Assembly (NCBI RefSeq): GCF_000745315.1
Contig: NZ_JQNQ01000001.1
Location: 62,001 to 126,000 of the forward strand
Source: Salegentibacter sp. Hel_I_6
GTDB taxonomy: Bacteria; Bacteroidota; Bacteroidia; Flavobacteriales; Flavobacteriaceae
Direction: 5' to 3'
Length of the DNA stretch: 64,000 nt
Shown: positions 17,079-26,754 of the stretch, one piece after another
How the letters are laid out: each line of letters begins with the position of its first letter
Position numbering within the stretch: the stretch's first letter is position 1
The notes under the pieces: model-generated
Databases searched by the model: none
What the model was told of the DNA's origin: nothing
The model's input: the letters and a program-made list of their open reading frames with translations, nothing else
Made by a program: the position numbers and the translations under genes

Positions 17079-20000
17079 TTACAATTTCGAAGCCTCTTTG
17101 GCAATTGTAAAATGAAATATACTTCCTTTTCCTTCTTCAGATTTCAGCCATATTTTACCGCCCAGGTTTTCTATAATTTTTTTAGTAACCGCTAATCCCA
17201 TGCCCGTGCCCGAATATTCATCTCTACGGTGTAAACGTTGAAAAATCACAAAGATACGATCAAAATACTCTGCATCTATCCCTATCCCGTTATCTTCAAT
17301 ACTAAATTTCCAAAAATCTTCATTTTCTTCGAAGTTGATTGTAATATTAGTATTTTCCTGCTCTTTTCCGTATTTAATGGCGTTGCTAATAAGGTTTTGA
17401 AAAACCTGCCTAATTGGGCTTTTTGGTGCTTTTATTACAGGTAGGCACTTGTTTTTTATGATTACCTTTTGATCAGCTATTCTTTTTCGATAAAGGTGCT
17501 TTATTTCATCTAAGATTTCATTTAAATCTACGTCCTCCAATTTATCTTCTGTTCTTCCTACTCTTGAAAATTCTAAAAGATCAAGAATTATTTGTCGCAT
17601 TCTTTTTGCCCCATCTACTGCAAAATCAATATAAATGAGCCCCTTTTCATCCAGTACATCTCCATATTTCTTTTCTAATTGCGTTAAGAAGCTTGTTACC
17701 ATTCTAAGTGGCTCCTGGAGGTCATGTGAAGCAACATACGCAAACTGCTCTAACTCGGCATTAGAAATTGCCAGCTCTTTGGCTCTTTCGTTTAAATCTA
17801 AATTTAATTTTTTAAGAGAGGTCTCATACTGTTTTTTTCGAGTAATGTCTTGCATTGCGCCAACCATTCTTATGGCTTTCTTATGCTCATCCCTAACCAC
17901 AAAGCCTCTATCAAAAACATCTAAATACTCTCCCTGTATATTTCTATACCTGTACTCTGCTTCCCAGATAGTAAGATCGCCATTAATAACAAGTTCAAAA
18001 CTGTCTAAAGTTCTTTTTAAATCATCAGGATGAATATTTTCATACCATGGCGATAAATCTGGTGTTATTGTATTTAGTTGATAACCAAATAAACTTTCAA
18101 AACCTGCACCCCAATAAACCCGGCCGGTTATAACATCATAATCCCAAATAGCATCAGAAGTGGCTTTGGTAACATAACGATATCTTTCGTTAGCATTTTC
18201 AAGTTCTTTCTCGTAAGCTTTAATATCTGAAAAATCCCTTAAAACCCCAATCATCCTTATCGGTTCTCCCTCATCATTTCTAATAATATATCCATTTTCT
18301 ATAATATCGAGATAAGTACCGTTTGATTTTCTGAAGGAGTATTCAGCATTCCATTTGCTTTTACTTTTATCCTTTAAACTGCGCTCTAAACTTTTATTAA
18401 CTTCAGAAATGTCATTGGGATGAATGCCCTCGGCCCAATTTTCAAGTGAAAAATTGCCGTGTTCCCTATCAGTGTCTATCATTTTATAGAAACCATCTCC
18501 CCAGGTCAATTCATCTTTTACAACATCCCAATCATAAATTGCATCTTCAGTTGCTTTATTCACAAATTCATATCGCTGGTTACTGCGTTTTAGAGCTAGT
18601 TCATTTAATTGGAATTCTATAATTAGCTGTAATATTCCTACCGATCTTTTGATGCTTCTTTGCTCCTGGTTTTCTTCAGGAAATGGATCGTGTTTATAGA
18701 ATACGGTAAAAATTCCCAGGGTTTGATCTTTAGAATCTATAATGGGATAAGACCAACAGGTATCAATTTCATTCTGCAGGACCACCGACTTTAAATCTGA
18801 ATTTTCAGCTTCGTCAATTTTTAAATTAATAGGTTTTTCCTCATCAAAAAATGAGCAAATACCGTCTTTTTGTTTAAGCTTTCTCCCCTCTAAAGTTTCC
18901 AAAAGCTTATTAGGAATAGCTCCTGAAGCCCATTTAAAAAGTTTCTCATTCTCAAGTTTTTGAATAACGAAATAGGCATTGGGATTAATTCGCTCCAGAT
19001 CTTCTACATAAAAATTCAATATTTCTTTTAACCTCGTAGCTTTTTGAAAATTCATTTCTAAAACTCTACGCTCAAGGCTCTCCAAATCCTGAAAACGCCT
19101 TTTTTCGGTAATGTCTCGTGAATTAAACACTATACCTTTAACAGCCGGATCATCTAAAAGATTCGTTGCCGTGGTTTCCAGCCAGCGCCAACTACCGTTT
19201 TTATGTTTAAACCTGGCTGCATTAATCTGAACCCTTTTTTGAGTGAGAATCTTTTCAAATTTATGTTTAACTTCTTCCAGATCATTAGGATGAATAAATT
19301 CTAACACACTATGGTTTTGAAAATCTTTAGTAGAATATCCTGAAACCGAAATAAAATTAGGACTGGTATAGACATAATCGCCATTTTCATTTAATACCGC
19401 GATGAGATCACCACCTTCCTGTACTAAATTTTTAAAACGCTGTTCACTAAGCTGAAGTTGTTCTTCCGCCTTCTTTCTTTCCCTTGAATCTCTTGCAATC
19501 GCATACATAAGATTTTCTTTCTTATCCCAATATGCAGACCAGGTAAGAGGAATTATCTCTCCATTCCTTGAAACATAGCGATTTTCAAAATTAGTCATGG
19601 GAATCCCATTCATAATATCTATAGCAGCCTTTTCAGTTATTTCAACATCTTCTGGAAAAACCAAATTCATAAAGGCTTTTCCTATTAATTCTTTAACTGA
19701 GTAGCCTAAGATATTTTCTGCAGCTTTATTAATTTCAACAAAGTGACCTTCGGCATCAATTACGGAAATAATATCTAAAGACTCGTTCATAATTTTATTT
19801 AGACGAGTCTGTTTTTGCTCCAGATCTTTTTCAACTTTTTTTCTTCGGGAGATATCAGTCATCACGCCCCTTAAACATTTAGGCTTACCGTTCTCTTTTA
19901 CAACAGAAACCACGTCACTTATCCAAACATAACTACCATCTCCCTTTTTCATTCTATATTCAAAGCTGTGGTTCTTTCCTTTATCAACCTGGCTCATGCA

Positions 20001-21782
20001 AAAGTTAATGGCATAACTTCTATCTTCGGGATGAATATGGTCTTCCCAAAACTTAGGGTCTCCATACCATTCTGAAGGTGGTATCCCCACCAGTTTTATA
20101 GCCTGATCACTAACAAAAGTAAATTGGAAGGTTTCTATATCTAACTCCCAAAAAATACCATCTATACTTTTAATTAGATCTTCATATTGCACTTTAGCTT
20201 CAATTAGCGCAATCTCAGCTTCTTTTTTCTCAGATATATCGATTCCTATACATTGTATTTCTGCCGGATTGCCTTTAGCATCAGTTAAAGCAATGAAGTC
20301 CCAAACTGTAGTTCGCACATTTCCATCCCGTCTTGGTTTTCTTATTTCTAATTGAAAAGTTGTATCTGGATTTTCCAAACATCTTATAACAGTTTCTTCC
20401 ACTTTAGAACGGTCTTTCTCAATTACCGCCATCATACAATTTTCACCAATTAAACCAGTCTCCCCATGTATCCAACCAAAATCTTCCTGAAATTTATTGT
20501 TGTAATAGGTATATTTCCCCTCAATATCGGTTCTTATTACATAATTTGTTTGCGAATCCAGTAAACTACGTTGCCGGGATTCGTTTAACTCGAGTAATTC
20601 GTATGCAAGTTTTTCCTGAGTGACATCTAAAACTATTGAATCCCAGACTATACTACCATCAGAAAGTTTTTGAGGAGAACCAAATCCTCTGTTCCATCTT
20701 ATTCCTTTTTCAGGATGCAGGATTCGCCATTCGTGAGACCACAAACTCAAATTTCTTGCAGAATCCTTAATAGTTTCCATATGGGTTTTATAATCTTCTT
20801 GATGATATAAATTCCAAACCTTTTTATTATCCCGAGCTGCTTCACAGGGCGGAATTCCCCAAACTTCCCTTGAGCCATTACTTATATACATTAGTGCATC
20901 CTGGCCATCGGGCTTTAACTGGTACCTAAAAACTACGCCAGGTACATTATCATTTATATTTTCGAGCCTTATTTCTGTTAGTTTACGAGAGGTGATATCC
21001 TGGGTTCCGCCAAAAACTCTACAACACTTTCCATTTTTAAATTCAGCTTTCCCGGTTGCTCTTATCCATTTATCAGTTTTTTGAGCAGTGATAATTTCAA
21101 GCTCAAGATCAAAACCATCTCCCGATTCAATTGCTCTTTCAACCGCATTTTTAATAGTAGCCCGATCCTTATCGGTTTTATAAAAATTTATAGCCGTTTC
21201 TAAAGTAGGACTAAAATCCTGGGGAACACCGTGTATCTTTTTAAGCATTGAAGACCAAAGAAGCTTGTTCTCTTCTAAATCTAACTCCCAGCTTCCTATT
21301 TGAGCAACTTCCTGGGTTTCCTTTAACAGCCTCTCATTTTCCTGTAGGTTTTTTATAGAAACTCCCTCCTTATCTCGGGCAACCATATCGGTAATATCCC
21401 GAACTCGATGTAGAATAAATTTGGTTCTACCTTTACTATTATTAATTGGAATATTATCGCACTGAAAAATTTTTTTGATCAAAACCCCGGTCTCCGGATC
21501 TGGAAGGTCATACCTAATCTCTGGAATATGATCTGGTTCTCCAGAATTTAATGCATTTTCTAAAGACGCTGAAAGTATATCAATAGACTCCTCTCCTAAA
21601 GACTCACCTCCAAATGCTTCAAATATTCCTTTTCCTAAAAGTTGCTCTTTCCCAACACCAGAAGCCTTTTCAAAAGAACGATTCACCTCAATTATGGTGA
21701 ATTTTGGAGAATCTGTTTCTAACAACAGGCAATTATCTGGAAAAGACTGAAAAATTTCAATTAACAGCTTGGGATTAATCAT
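17079..21782 (-). CDS. Very large soluble multi-PAS sensor histidine kinase
   Basis: A 1567-residue kinase. By eye there are about nine PAS/PAC units (approximately residues 1-135, 150-270, 270-395, 400-525, 530-655, 660-780, 785-900, 1075-1200, 1205-1330), several PAS_3 type with the IHPEDR/IHPNDL signature, plus one GAF-like domain at about 900-1075. The C-terminus has a HisKA with His1353 in ASHDLQEPLR, the form found in phytochrome-like kinases, and an HATPase domain with N, G1 (DNGIGI) and G2 (GTGMGLAV) boxes. No transmembrane segment is evident, so it senses cytoplasmic or diffusible signals. It probably phosphorylates the receiver encoded just downstream. Ligands and cofactors cannot be read. 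Confidence 0.93.
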   Translation of the reverse strand: MINPKLLIEIFQSFPDNCLLLETDSPKFTIIEVNRSFEKASGVGKEQLLGKGIFEAFGGESLGEESIDILSASLENALNSGEPDHIPEIRYDLPDPETGVLIKKIFQCDNIPINNSKGRTKFILHRVRDITDMVARDKEGVSIKNLQENERLLKETQEVAQIGSWELDLEENKLLWSSMLKKIHGVPQDFSPTLETAINFYKTDKDRATIKNAVERAIESGDGFDLELEIITAQKTDKWIRATGKAEFKNGKCCRVFGGTQDITSRKLTEIRLENINDNVPGVVFRYQLKPDGQDALMYISNGSREVWGIPPCEAARDNKKVWNLYHQEDYKTHMETIKDSARNLSLWSHEWRILHPEKGIRWNRGFGSPQKLSDGSIVWDSIVLDVTQEKLAYELLELNESRQRSLLDSQTNYVIRTDIEGKYTYYNNKFQEDFGWIHGETGLIGENCMMAVIEKDRSKVEETVIRCLENPDTTFQLEIRKPRRDGNVRTTVWDFIALTDAKGNPAEIQCIGIDISEKKEAEIALIEAKVQYEDLIKSIDGIFWELDIETFQFTFVSDQAIKLVGIPPSEWYGDPKFWEDHIHPEDRSYAINFCMSQVDKGKNHSFEYRMKKGDGSYVWISDVVSVVKENGKPKCLRGVMTDISRRKKVEKDLEQKQTRLNKIMNESLDIISVIDAEGHFVEINKAAENILGYSVKELIGKAFMNLVFPEDVEITEKAAIDIMNGIPMTNFENRYVSRNGEIIPLTWSAYWDKKENLMYAIARDSRERKKAEEQLQLSEQRFKNLVQEGGDLIAVLNENGDYVYTSPNFISVSGYSTKDFQNHSVLEFIHPNDLEEVKHKFEKILTQKRVQINAARFKHKNGSWRWLETTATNLLDDPAVKGIVFNSRDITEKRRFQDLESLERRVLEMNFQKATRLKEILNFYVEDLERINPNAYFVIQKLENEKLFKWASGAIPNKLLETLEGRKLKQKDGICSFFDEEKPINLKIDEAENSDLKSVVLQNEIDTCWSYPIIDSKDQTLGIFTVFYKHDPFPEENQEQRSIKRSVGILQLIIEFQLNELALKRSNQRYEFVNKATEDAIYDWDVVKDELTWGDGFYKMIDTDREHGNFSLENWAEGIHPNDISEVNKSLERSLKDKSKSKWNAEYSFRKSNGTYLDIIENGYIIRNDEGEPIRMIGVLRDFSDIKAYEKELENANERYRYVTKATSDAIWDYDVITGRVYWGAGFESLFGYQLNTITPDLSPWYENIHPDDLKRTLDSFELVINGDLTIWEAEYRYRNIQGEYLDVFDRGFVVRDEHKKAIRMVGAMQDITRKKQYETSLKKLNLDLNERAKELAISNAELEQFAYVASHDLQEPLRMVTSFLTQLEKKYGDVLDEKGLIYIDFAVDGAKRMRQIILDLLEFSRVGRTEDKLEDVDLNEILDEIKHLYRKRIADQKVIIKNKCLPVIKAPKSPIRQVFQNLISNAIKYGKEQENTNITINFEENEDFWKFSIEDNGIGIDAEYFDRIFVIFQRLHRRDEYSGTGMGLAVTKKIIENLGGKIWLKSEEGKGSIFHFTIAKEASKL

Positions 21783-22020
21783 TATGGTTTTTAATTAGGA
21801 GCCTTTTTTTAAATAGATGATAAACAAAGCATTATTTCAGGTTGAAAATACTTAAAATCTATGAAAAATACCGGTATCAAGGTATAAAAAACTAAAGCTT
21901 CCAGGGGTGATTTAGGTTTTATAAAAAGTAAAGAGATACTTCTAAATTTATTCTGCAAAAAAATCATACCCTTATAAAATTTTCAATTTTCAAATAAATT
22001 TCCCTGAAAATTGGGCATAA
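21783..22020. other. Non-coding AT-rich spacer upstream of the PAS kinase
   Basis: No gene, RNA or clear promoter was found here. A 10-bp palindrome ATACCGGTAT lies at 21868-21877; its meaning is unknown. The kinase promoter must lie in this stretch because the next gene on the same strand ends in a terminator. Confidence 0.4.
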
Positions 22021-22054
22021 AAAAACAGGGATTTAAAGCCTAAATCCCTGTTTT
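22021..22054 (-). terminator. Intrinsic terminator of the secreted protein gene
   Basis: A 14-bp stem AAAACAGGGATTTA / TAAATCCCTGTTTT with a 5-nt loop, followed on the minus strand by a T run, lies just after the stop at 22076. Confidence 0.88.
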
Positions 22055-22075
22055 AAATTGATTCAATTAGCTTAA

Positions 22076-22648
22076 TTAAATAGACAATTTTTCAGTAAAA
22101 ATCTCACCAGAAACACTTAATCTAAAAGTGTATTCACCTTTTGGCATTTTTGAAAAGTCAAGTGTTTTATTCACGGTATATTTTTTTTCCTGAACCTCTC
22201 CTACTAACTCACCGCTTGGATCATAAACCTTCAAAGTAGCATTTCTTTTTGAGGGATTAGTTAGGAAAAACTTCACCATATTGCTCTCTACTTTATAAAT
22301 TGGTTTAAAAACAACTGCTGCGGTTTTATCTGCGATGTTTATTCCCGTAGAAGATTTTTTGATAACCGTGGTATAAACTCCATTAAGATCTTCTGTGTTC
22401 AAAAAATAAGTTCCAGTTGGAATTCGGCTAAAATCTATTTGTTTACTGTAATGACCATCTAAAGCAGGACTATCCTTAAATAAGATAAATCCAGATGCAT
22501 CTTTTAAACTAATAGTTCTTATTTCATCTAACTCCACTATAAGAGTTTGCGTTTCATCTACACTAACTTCCACGCGGTCAGCAGCATAAGTATTAATTCC
22601 TGTGATTAAAGCTACTAGCAATAACGAATTTTTCAATATTTTTTTCAT
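22076..22648 (-). CDS. Secreted protein with two small beta-sandwich repeats (DUF3244/sorting-tail-like)
   Basis: A 190-residue protein with a signal peptide (MKKILKNSLLLVALITGINTYA). The mature part has two related units, one containing DFSRIPTGTYFLNTED and one containing DFSKMPKGEYTFRLSVSGE, each in the style of T9SS C-terminal sorting tails or DUF3244 domains. It ends with IFTEKLSI, which resembles a type IX tail but no cargo domain precedes it. A periplasmic or surface location is likely; function unknown. A TATCTTTG box (22690-22697, minus strand) probably drives it. Confidence 0.7.
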   Translation of the reverse strand: MKKILKNSLLLVALITGINTYAADRVEVSVDETQTLIVELDEIRTISLKDASGFILFKDSPALDGHYSKQIDFSRIPTGTYFLNTEDLNGVYTTVIKKSSTGINIADKTAAVVFKPIYKVESNMVKFFLTNPSKRNATLKVYDPSGELVGEVQEKKYTVNKTLDFSKMPKGEYTFRLSVSGEIFTEKLSI

Positions 22649-22866
22649 AATTCTGTTTTTTAATTGTTAATACTCCTTGTTTACATTTACAAAGATAGGT
22701 CACTTTATAGCTTCTGAATAGTAGTGAATAAACAAGAAAATGTTCAATATTAACCTTTACAATTATTTAATATTAGTTTATTGTATAAATAGCATACTTT
22801 TGAGTTAATTTTGTATAATCAGATGATATTAAACCTATATTACCTAAAAGTTAATTTATTGATGAT

Positions 22867-23745
22867 ATGATAAAATCGAGCAAACCCTCTTTTGAAAAAG
22901 TAGATCCAAGCTTCGGAAGCTCGTTTTCCTTTAAAAGTTTTAACTATCAGCATCAGAATAAAAACCATACTTTTTGGCATTACCACCCAGAAATAGAACT
23001 GGTTTATGTAAATGGTGGTTCTGGAAAAAGACAAATAGGAAGCCACGTCTCCTACTACCAGCACGGAGACCTAATTCTTATTGGTGCTAACTTGCCGCAT
23101 TGTGGTTTTACCGATAGCTTAACCGACAACGACCGGGAAACCGTAATTCAGTTTAGCTCAGATTTCCTCGGAAAGAATTTCTGGGAGATCCCCGAAATGA
23201 GAAATGTTAGAGTTTTATTGGAAAGAGCCAAAAATGGGATTGTTTTTCACGGGGAAGACAAAGATCTAATTGGCGAGAAAATTGAAGCGCTTAATTCGCT
23301 TACTAATTATAAACGCCTACTTGGATTATTAGAAATTCTTAATATGCTGGAAAACGCTAAAGATTTTACCTTATTAAATGCCGAAGGTTTTGTACTGGAC
23401 ACCGAGCTGGAAGATAATAACCGCATAAATGTGATCTTCAACTTTGTGAAAAATGAATTTAAAAGAAATATCACCTTAGAAGAAATTGCCAATATAGTTA
23501 GTATGACGGTACCGGCCTTTTGTAGATATTTTAAAAAAACAACGGGGAAAACTTTTGTTCAATTTGTAAATGAATACCGACTGGTGCACGCTGCTAAGTT
23601 ATTGCACGAAAAGCAAATAAGCATCACCGATGTTTGCTTTGAAAGTGGCTTCAACAATTTTAGTCATTTCAATAAGCAATTCAAGAAATTCACCGGGAAG
23701 TCTCCTTCTATATACAGAAACGAAATAAAATTTGCGGTTTCGTAA
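22867..23745 (+). CDS. AraC family transcriptional regulator with cupin sensor
   Basis: A 292-residue regulator. Residues about 30-110 form an AraC-type cupin (HYHPEIELVYVNGGSGKRQIG, then GDLILIGANLPHCG), which binds a small ligand, often a sugar. Residues about 190-288 carry the two HTH motifs (ITLEEIANIVSMTVPAFCRYFKKTTGK and ISITDVCFESGFNNFSHFNKQFKKFTGKSP). The target genes are not obvious: no sugar genes are adjacent. Monocistronic; TAnnTTTG boxes occur at 22795-22802 and 22806-22813 upstream. Confidence 0.92.
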   Translation: MIKSSKPSFEKVDPSFGSSFSFKSFNYQHQNKNHTFWHYHPEIELVYVNGGSGKRQIGSHVSYYQHGDLILIGANLPHCGFTDSLTDNDRETVIQFSSDFLGKNFWEIPEMRNVRVLLERAKNGIVFHGEDKDLIGEKIEALNSLTNYKRLLGLLEILNMLENAKDFTLLNAEGFVLDTELEDNNRINVIFNFVKNEFKRNITLEEIANIVSMTVPAFCRYFKKTTGKTFVQFVNEYRLVHAAKLLHEKQISITDVCFESGFNNFSHFNKQFKKFTGKSPSIYRNEIKFAVS

Positions 23746-23851
23746 ACGCCTAACTCCTAAAAAAAGAGGCCGAAAACCAAAAACTTATTAAATTTCACTA
23801 GTCATTAATAGGAGCAATATTTTAACTTAAAGGAAAGCTTCAGAAAATTTT

Positions 23852-23872
23852 AATCTCGATTATCGAGTAAAA
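23852..23872. repeat. Short palindromic intergenic repeat, copy A
   Basis: Contains the 13-bp palindrome CTCGATTATCGAG with identical flanks (AAT before, TAAAA after). The same 21 bp occurs at 29562-29582, and a decayed version at 37983-37996. All are intergenic. Confidence 0.6.
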
Positions 23873-23873
23873 C

Positions 23874-23907
23874 AAAAGATCCCGTTTCAATAGAAACAGG
23901 ATCTTTA
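23874..23907. terminator. Terminator between AraC regulator and ferredoxin
   Basis: Stem AAAGATCC-GTTTC paired with GAAAC-GGATCTTT and an AATA loop. The minus-strand side is followed by TTTTGTTTT, so it mainly serves the ferredoxin gene, but it can act on both converging transcripts. Confidence 0.8.
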
Positions 23908-23932
23908 TAGATTTAATTCAGAAAAATAAATT

Positions 23933-24286
23933 TTACTCGTCTTCGTGCATAAATTTCTGCTTACCGAGTAGTTCTTCTTCAGTTTCTACGTGCTCATCAT
24001 CTGGTACGCAACAATCTACTGGACAAACCGCAGCGCACTGTGGTTCTTCGTGAAACCCTTTACATTCTGTGCATTTATCAGGAACTATATAATAGATTTC
24101 ATCACTAATAGGTTCTTGTGCCTCGTTTGCATCGGCTTCTTTTCCATTTGGCAGGACAACATTGCCTTCCAAATCGGTTCCATCGGCATAACGCCAATCA
24201 TCTGCACCTTCGTAAATCGCTGTATTTGGGCACTCGGGCTCGCAGGCTCCGCAGTTTATACATTCATCGGTTATAACAATTGCCAT
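23933..24286 (-). CDS. 4Fe-4S dicluster ferredoxin (YfhL-like)
   Basis: A 117-residue electron carrier. First cluster motif CINCGACEPECP, second CTECKGFHEEPQCAAVCPVDC, giving two [4Fe-4S] clusters with the longer loop in the second motif seen in YfhL-type ferredoxins. An insert between them and an acidic C-terminus are visible. The partner enzyme is unknown. It is transcribed divergently from the acyl-CoA reductase, from a promoter TTG (24410-24412 complement) - N20 - TAAATTTG (24382-24389 complement). Confidence 0.93.
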   Translation of the reverse strand: MAIVITDECINCGACEPECPNTAIYEGADDWRYADGTDLEGNVVLPNGKEADANEAQEPISDEIYYIVPDKCTECKGFHEEPQCAAVCPVDCCVPDDEHVETEEELLGKQKFMHEDE

Positions 24287-24381
24287 AGCTTTTCTCTTTG
24301 TAATTTAATTTAGTTAAAACTTAACGGGTATTTCCAATGCTTTTTTAGGAGTTTGCCGGCTTAAGTTTTAATTTCGCATTA

Positions 24382-24412
24382 CAAATTTAAAGCCATTGGC
24401 TATCATAACCAA
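24382..24412 (-). promoter_or_regulatory. Predicted promoter of the ferredoxin gene
   Basis: On the minus strand TTG, 20 nt, then TAAATTTG, close to the Bacteroidota sigma-A consensus TTG-N19-TAnnTTTG. It implies a 5' leader of about 90 nt. Confidence 0.6.
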
Positions 24413-24420
24413 ATAAGGAA

Positions 24421-25485
24421 ATGACAATCGAAGAAAGAAAATCACATTTTATACAACTGGGAAAATTCCTTGGGCAATTTGGGGTAAACAATAATAATTT
24501 AATAAAAGAATCGCCCCAAAATGAAGTATTTTTTAATGAATTAAATCATAAAATTGACTATTCAATACATTATAATGGTTGGTTTACGCGTGAAAACGTA
24601 ATTTTTTCGCTTCAGCAATGGAGTAAAGCGCTAACTAAAGAGAATTTAGATAAGTGGTTAAATGCATATTCCTTAGAAAATAATTCTCCGAAAACGGTCG
24701 CTATAATAATGGCAGGAAATATCCCGCTGGTAGGTTTTCACGATTTTCTTTCGGTTCTAATTTCAGGTCATAAAGTATTAGTAAAGCAATCTACAAACGA
24801 TAAACAGTTATTACCCGTAATTGCAGGGTTTTTAATGGATATAGCTCCAGATTTTGAAAACCGAATTAAATTTACTGAAGACAGACTTAAGGATTTTGAT
24901 GCCGTAATTGCCACAGGAAGCAACAACACAGCCCGCTATTTTGAATATTATTTTAAAGGAAAACCGAATATTATAAGAAAAAACCGAAACTCTGTCGCCA
25001 TTCTAACTGGCGAAGAAAATACCGAACAATTAAAAGCTTTAGGCGAAGATATTTTTAGGTACTTTGGTTTGGGTTGCCGTAATGTTTCAAAACTTTACGT
25101 TCCTAAGGATTATGATTTTGATAATTTTTTCAAAGCGATATTTCCGTGGAATACTTTAATGAATTCAGCTAAATATGCTAATAATTACGATTATAACAAA
25201 GCGGTGTATTTAATGAGCGAATTCAAATTATTAGAAAACGGATTCCTTATTCTGAAAAATGACGAAAGTTTCGGCTCCCCTATCGCTACGTTATTTTACG
25301 AGGAATATGAAGATGAAAAATCATTAAATGAGACACTTCAGCAAAATAAAAAAAACCTGCAATGCGTTGTAGGAATTGATGCTGAAGTTGATTTCGGAAA
25401 AACCCAACAACCAGAATTATGGGACTATGCCGATGGTGTAGATACTTTAAAATTTTTAGAAGAAATTTATATAAGGAACCTCTAG
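24421..25485 (+). CDS. LuxC-like acyl-CoA reductase
   Basis: A 354-residue protein related to the LuxC/acyl-CoA reductase family (aldehyde-dehydrogenase fold). The nucleotide-binding region with VAIIMAGNIPLVGFHDFLSVL, the ATGSNNTARYFEYYF stretch and the probable catalytic Cys in DIFRYFGLGCRNVSKLYVP are visible. In luminous bacteria LuxC makes fatty aldehyde; no lux genes occur here, so the real substrate is unknown. It precedes serC by 92 bp on the same strand and is divergent from the ferredoxin, an arrangement I recall as conserved in flavobacteria, which may mean redox coupling. Confidence 0.82.
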   Translation: MTIEERKSHFIQLGKFLGQFGVNNNNLIKESPQNEVFFNELNHKIDYSIHYNGWFTRENVIFSLQQWSKALTKENLDKWLNAYSLENNSPKTVAIIMAGNIPLVGFHDFLSVLISGHKVLVKQSTNDKQLLPVIAGFLMDIAPDFENRIKFTEDRLKDFDAVIATGSNNTARYFEYYFKGKPNIIRKNRNSVAILTGEENTEQLKALGEDIFRYFGLGCRNVSKLYVPKDYDFDNFFKAIFPWNTLMNSAKYANNYDYNKAVYLMSEFKLLENGFLILKNDESFGSPIATLFYEEYEDEKSLNETLQQNKKNLQCVVGIDAEVDFGKTQQPELWDYADGVDTLKFLEEIYIRNL

Positions 25486-25577
25486 TAGCCTAAGCATTGA
25501 ATGGGTTATTTTTTATGATTACGAGAAATTGATTTACAAGTTTTATATAATAGATTAACCACAGTTATAAACCAACT

Positions 25578-26642
25578 ATGAAAAAACATAATTTTAGTGC
25601 CGGCCCCTGTATTTTACCACAGGAAGTCTTTAAAGAGGCCGCCCAGGGTATTTTAGATTACCAGGATTCAGGATTATCTATCATGGAAATTTCGCATCGT
25701 AGCGCTGCCTTTGTAGAGGTGATGGAAGAAGCCAGAAACCTGTCTCTTGAGCTTTTAGGACTTCAAAATAAAGGCTATAAAGCCCTGTTTTTGCAAGGAG
25801 GTGCAAGTATGCAATTTTTAATGACCGCTTATAATTTATTAAATAATAAAGCGGCTTATCTCAATACAGGAACCTGGTCGTCTAAAGCAATCAAAGAAGC
25901 TAAACTTTTTGGAGAGGTAAGTGAAGTAGCTTCTTCTAAAGATAAAAACTTCAATTATATCCCGAAGAATTATAAAATTCCTTCTGATATAGATTATTTC
26001 CACTGCACCAGCAATAACACGATTTTCGGAACTCAAATTAAAGATTTCCCTGAAGTTGATGCGCCGCTTGTTTGCGATATGAGCAGCGATATTTTCTCCC
26101 GGGAATTAGATTTTTCAAAATTTGACCTTATTTATGCGGGTGCACAGAAAAATATGGGGCCTGCAGGTACTACTCTGGTGGTAATCAAAGAGGATATCTT
26201 AGGAAAAGTTGAGCGTGAAATACCTTCCATGCTAAGTTATAAAGTGCACTTGGAAAAAGACAGCATGTTTAACACTCCAGCAGTTTACGCTGTTTTCGTT
26301 TCATTATTAACCCTGAGATGGATTAAAAACAACGGCGGAATAAAGGCGATGGAAAAACGAAACAATGAAAAGGCCGACTTACTTTATAATGAAATAGATA
26401 GAAATCCGATTTTTGAAGGTTTCGCTGAAGTTGAAGATCGTTCAGCTATGAATGCCACTTTCAACCTTACCGATGAAAGCAAAAAAGATGCTTTTGACAA
26501 ACTTTGGAAAGAAGCCGGCATAAACGGACTTAATGGTCACAGAAGCGTTGGTGGTTATCGTGCCTCTATGTATAATGCACTTGGCCTGGAAAGTGTAAAA
26601 GTTCTGGTTAAGGCAATGCAGCAATTGGAGCAACAATCTTAA
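25578..26642 (+). CDS. serC: Phosphoserine aminotransferase
   Basis: A 354-residue PLP enzyme (class V fold) that makes 3-phosphoserine from 3-phosphohydroxypyruvate and glutamate, and also acts in pyridoxal phosphate synthesis. MKKHNFSAGPCILP is the family start; the PLP Lys lies in IYAGAQKNMGPAGTT and the C-terminus has NGLNGHRSVGGYRASMYNAL. Followed at 112 bp by the serA-like gene, so two steps of the phosphorylated serine pathway are together. Two small hairpins (26662-26678, 26696-26719) lie in the gap. Confidence 0.96.
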   Translation: MKKHNFSAGPCILPQEVFKEAAQGILDYQDSGLSIMEISHRSAAFVEVMEEARNLSLELLGLQNKGYKALFLQGGASMQFLMTAYNLLNNKAAYLNTGTWSSKAIKEAKLFGEVSEVASSKDKNFNYIPKNYKIPSDIDYFHCTSNNTIFGTQIKDFPEVDAPLVCDMSSDIFSRELDFSKFDLIYAGAQKNMGPAGTTLVVIKEDILGKVEREIPSMLSYKVHLEKDSMFNTPAVYAVFVSLLTLRWIKNNGGIKAMEKRNNEKADLLYNEIDRNPIFEGFAEVEDRSAMNATFNLTDESKKDAFDKLWKEAGINGLNGHRSVGGYRASMYNALGLESVKVLVKAMQQLEQQS

Positions 26643-26754
26643 TTAAGATCGCATAAATAATTTCAGCATAAAGCTGAACGGAAAAATTAGCAACAGACAG
26701 GAATAAGTAAACTCCTGTCTCAAATTCCCTACCCAGGGATAAAATTATAAACAA

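Noticed and set aside
11497..18033. Frames of 60-130 codons opposite parC, parE and the PAS kinase
   Set aside because: They are reverse-strand shadows of long real genes, have no promoter, and their composition follows the sense gene.
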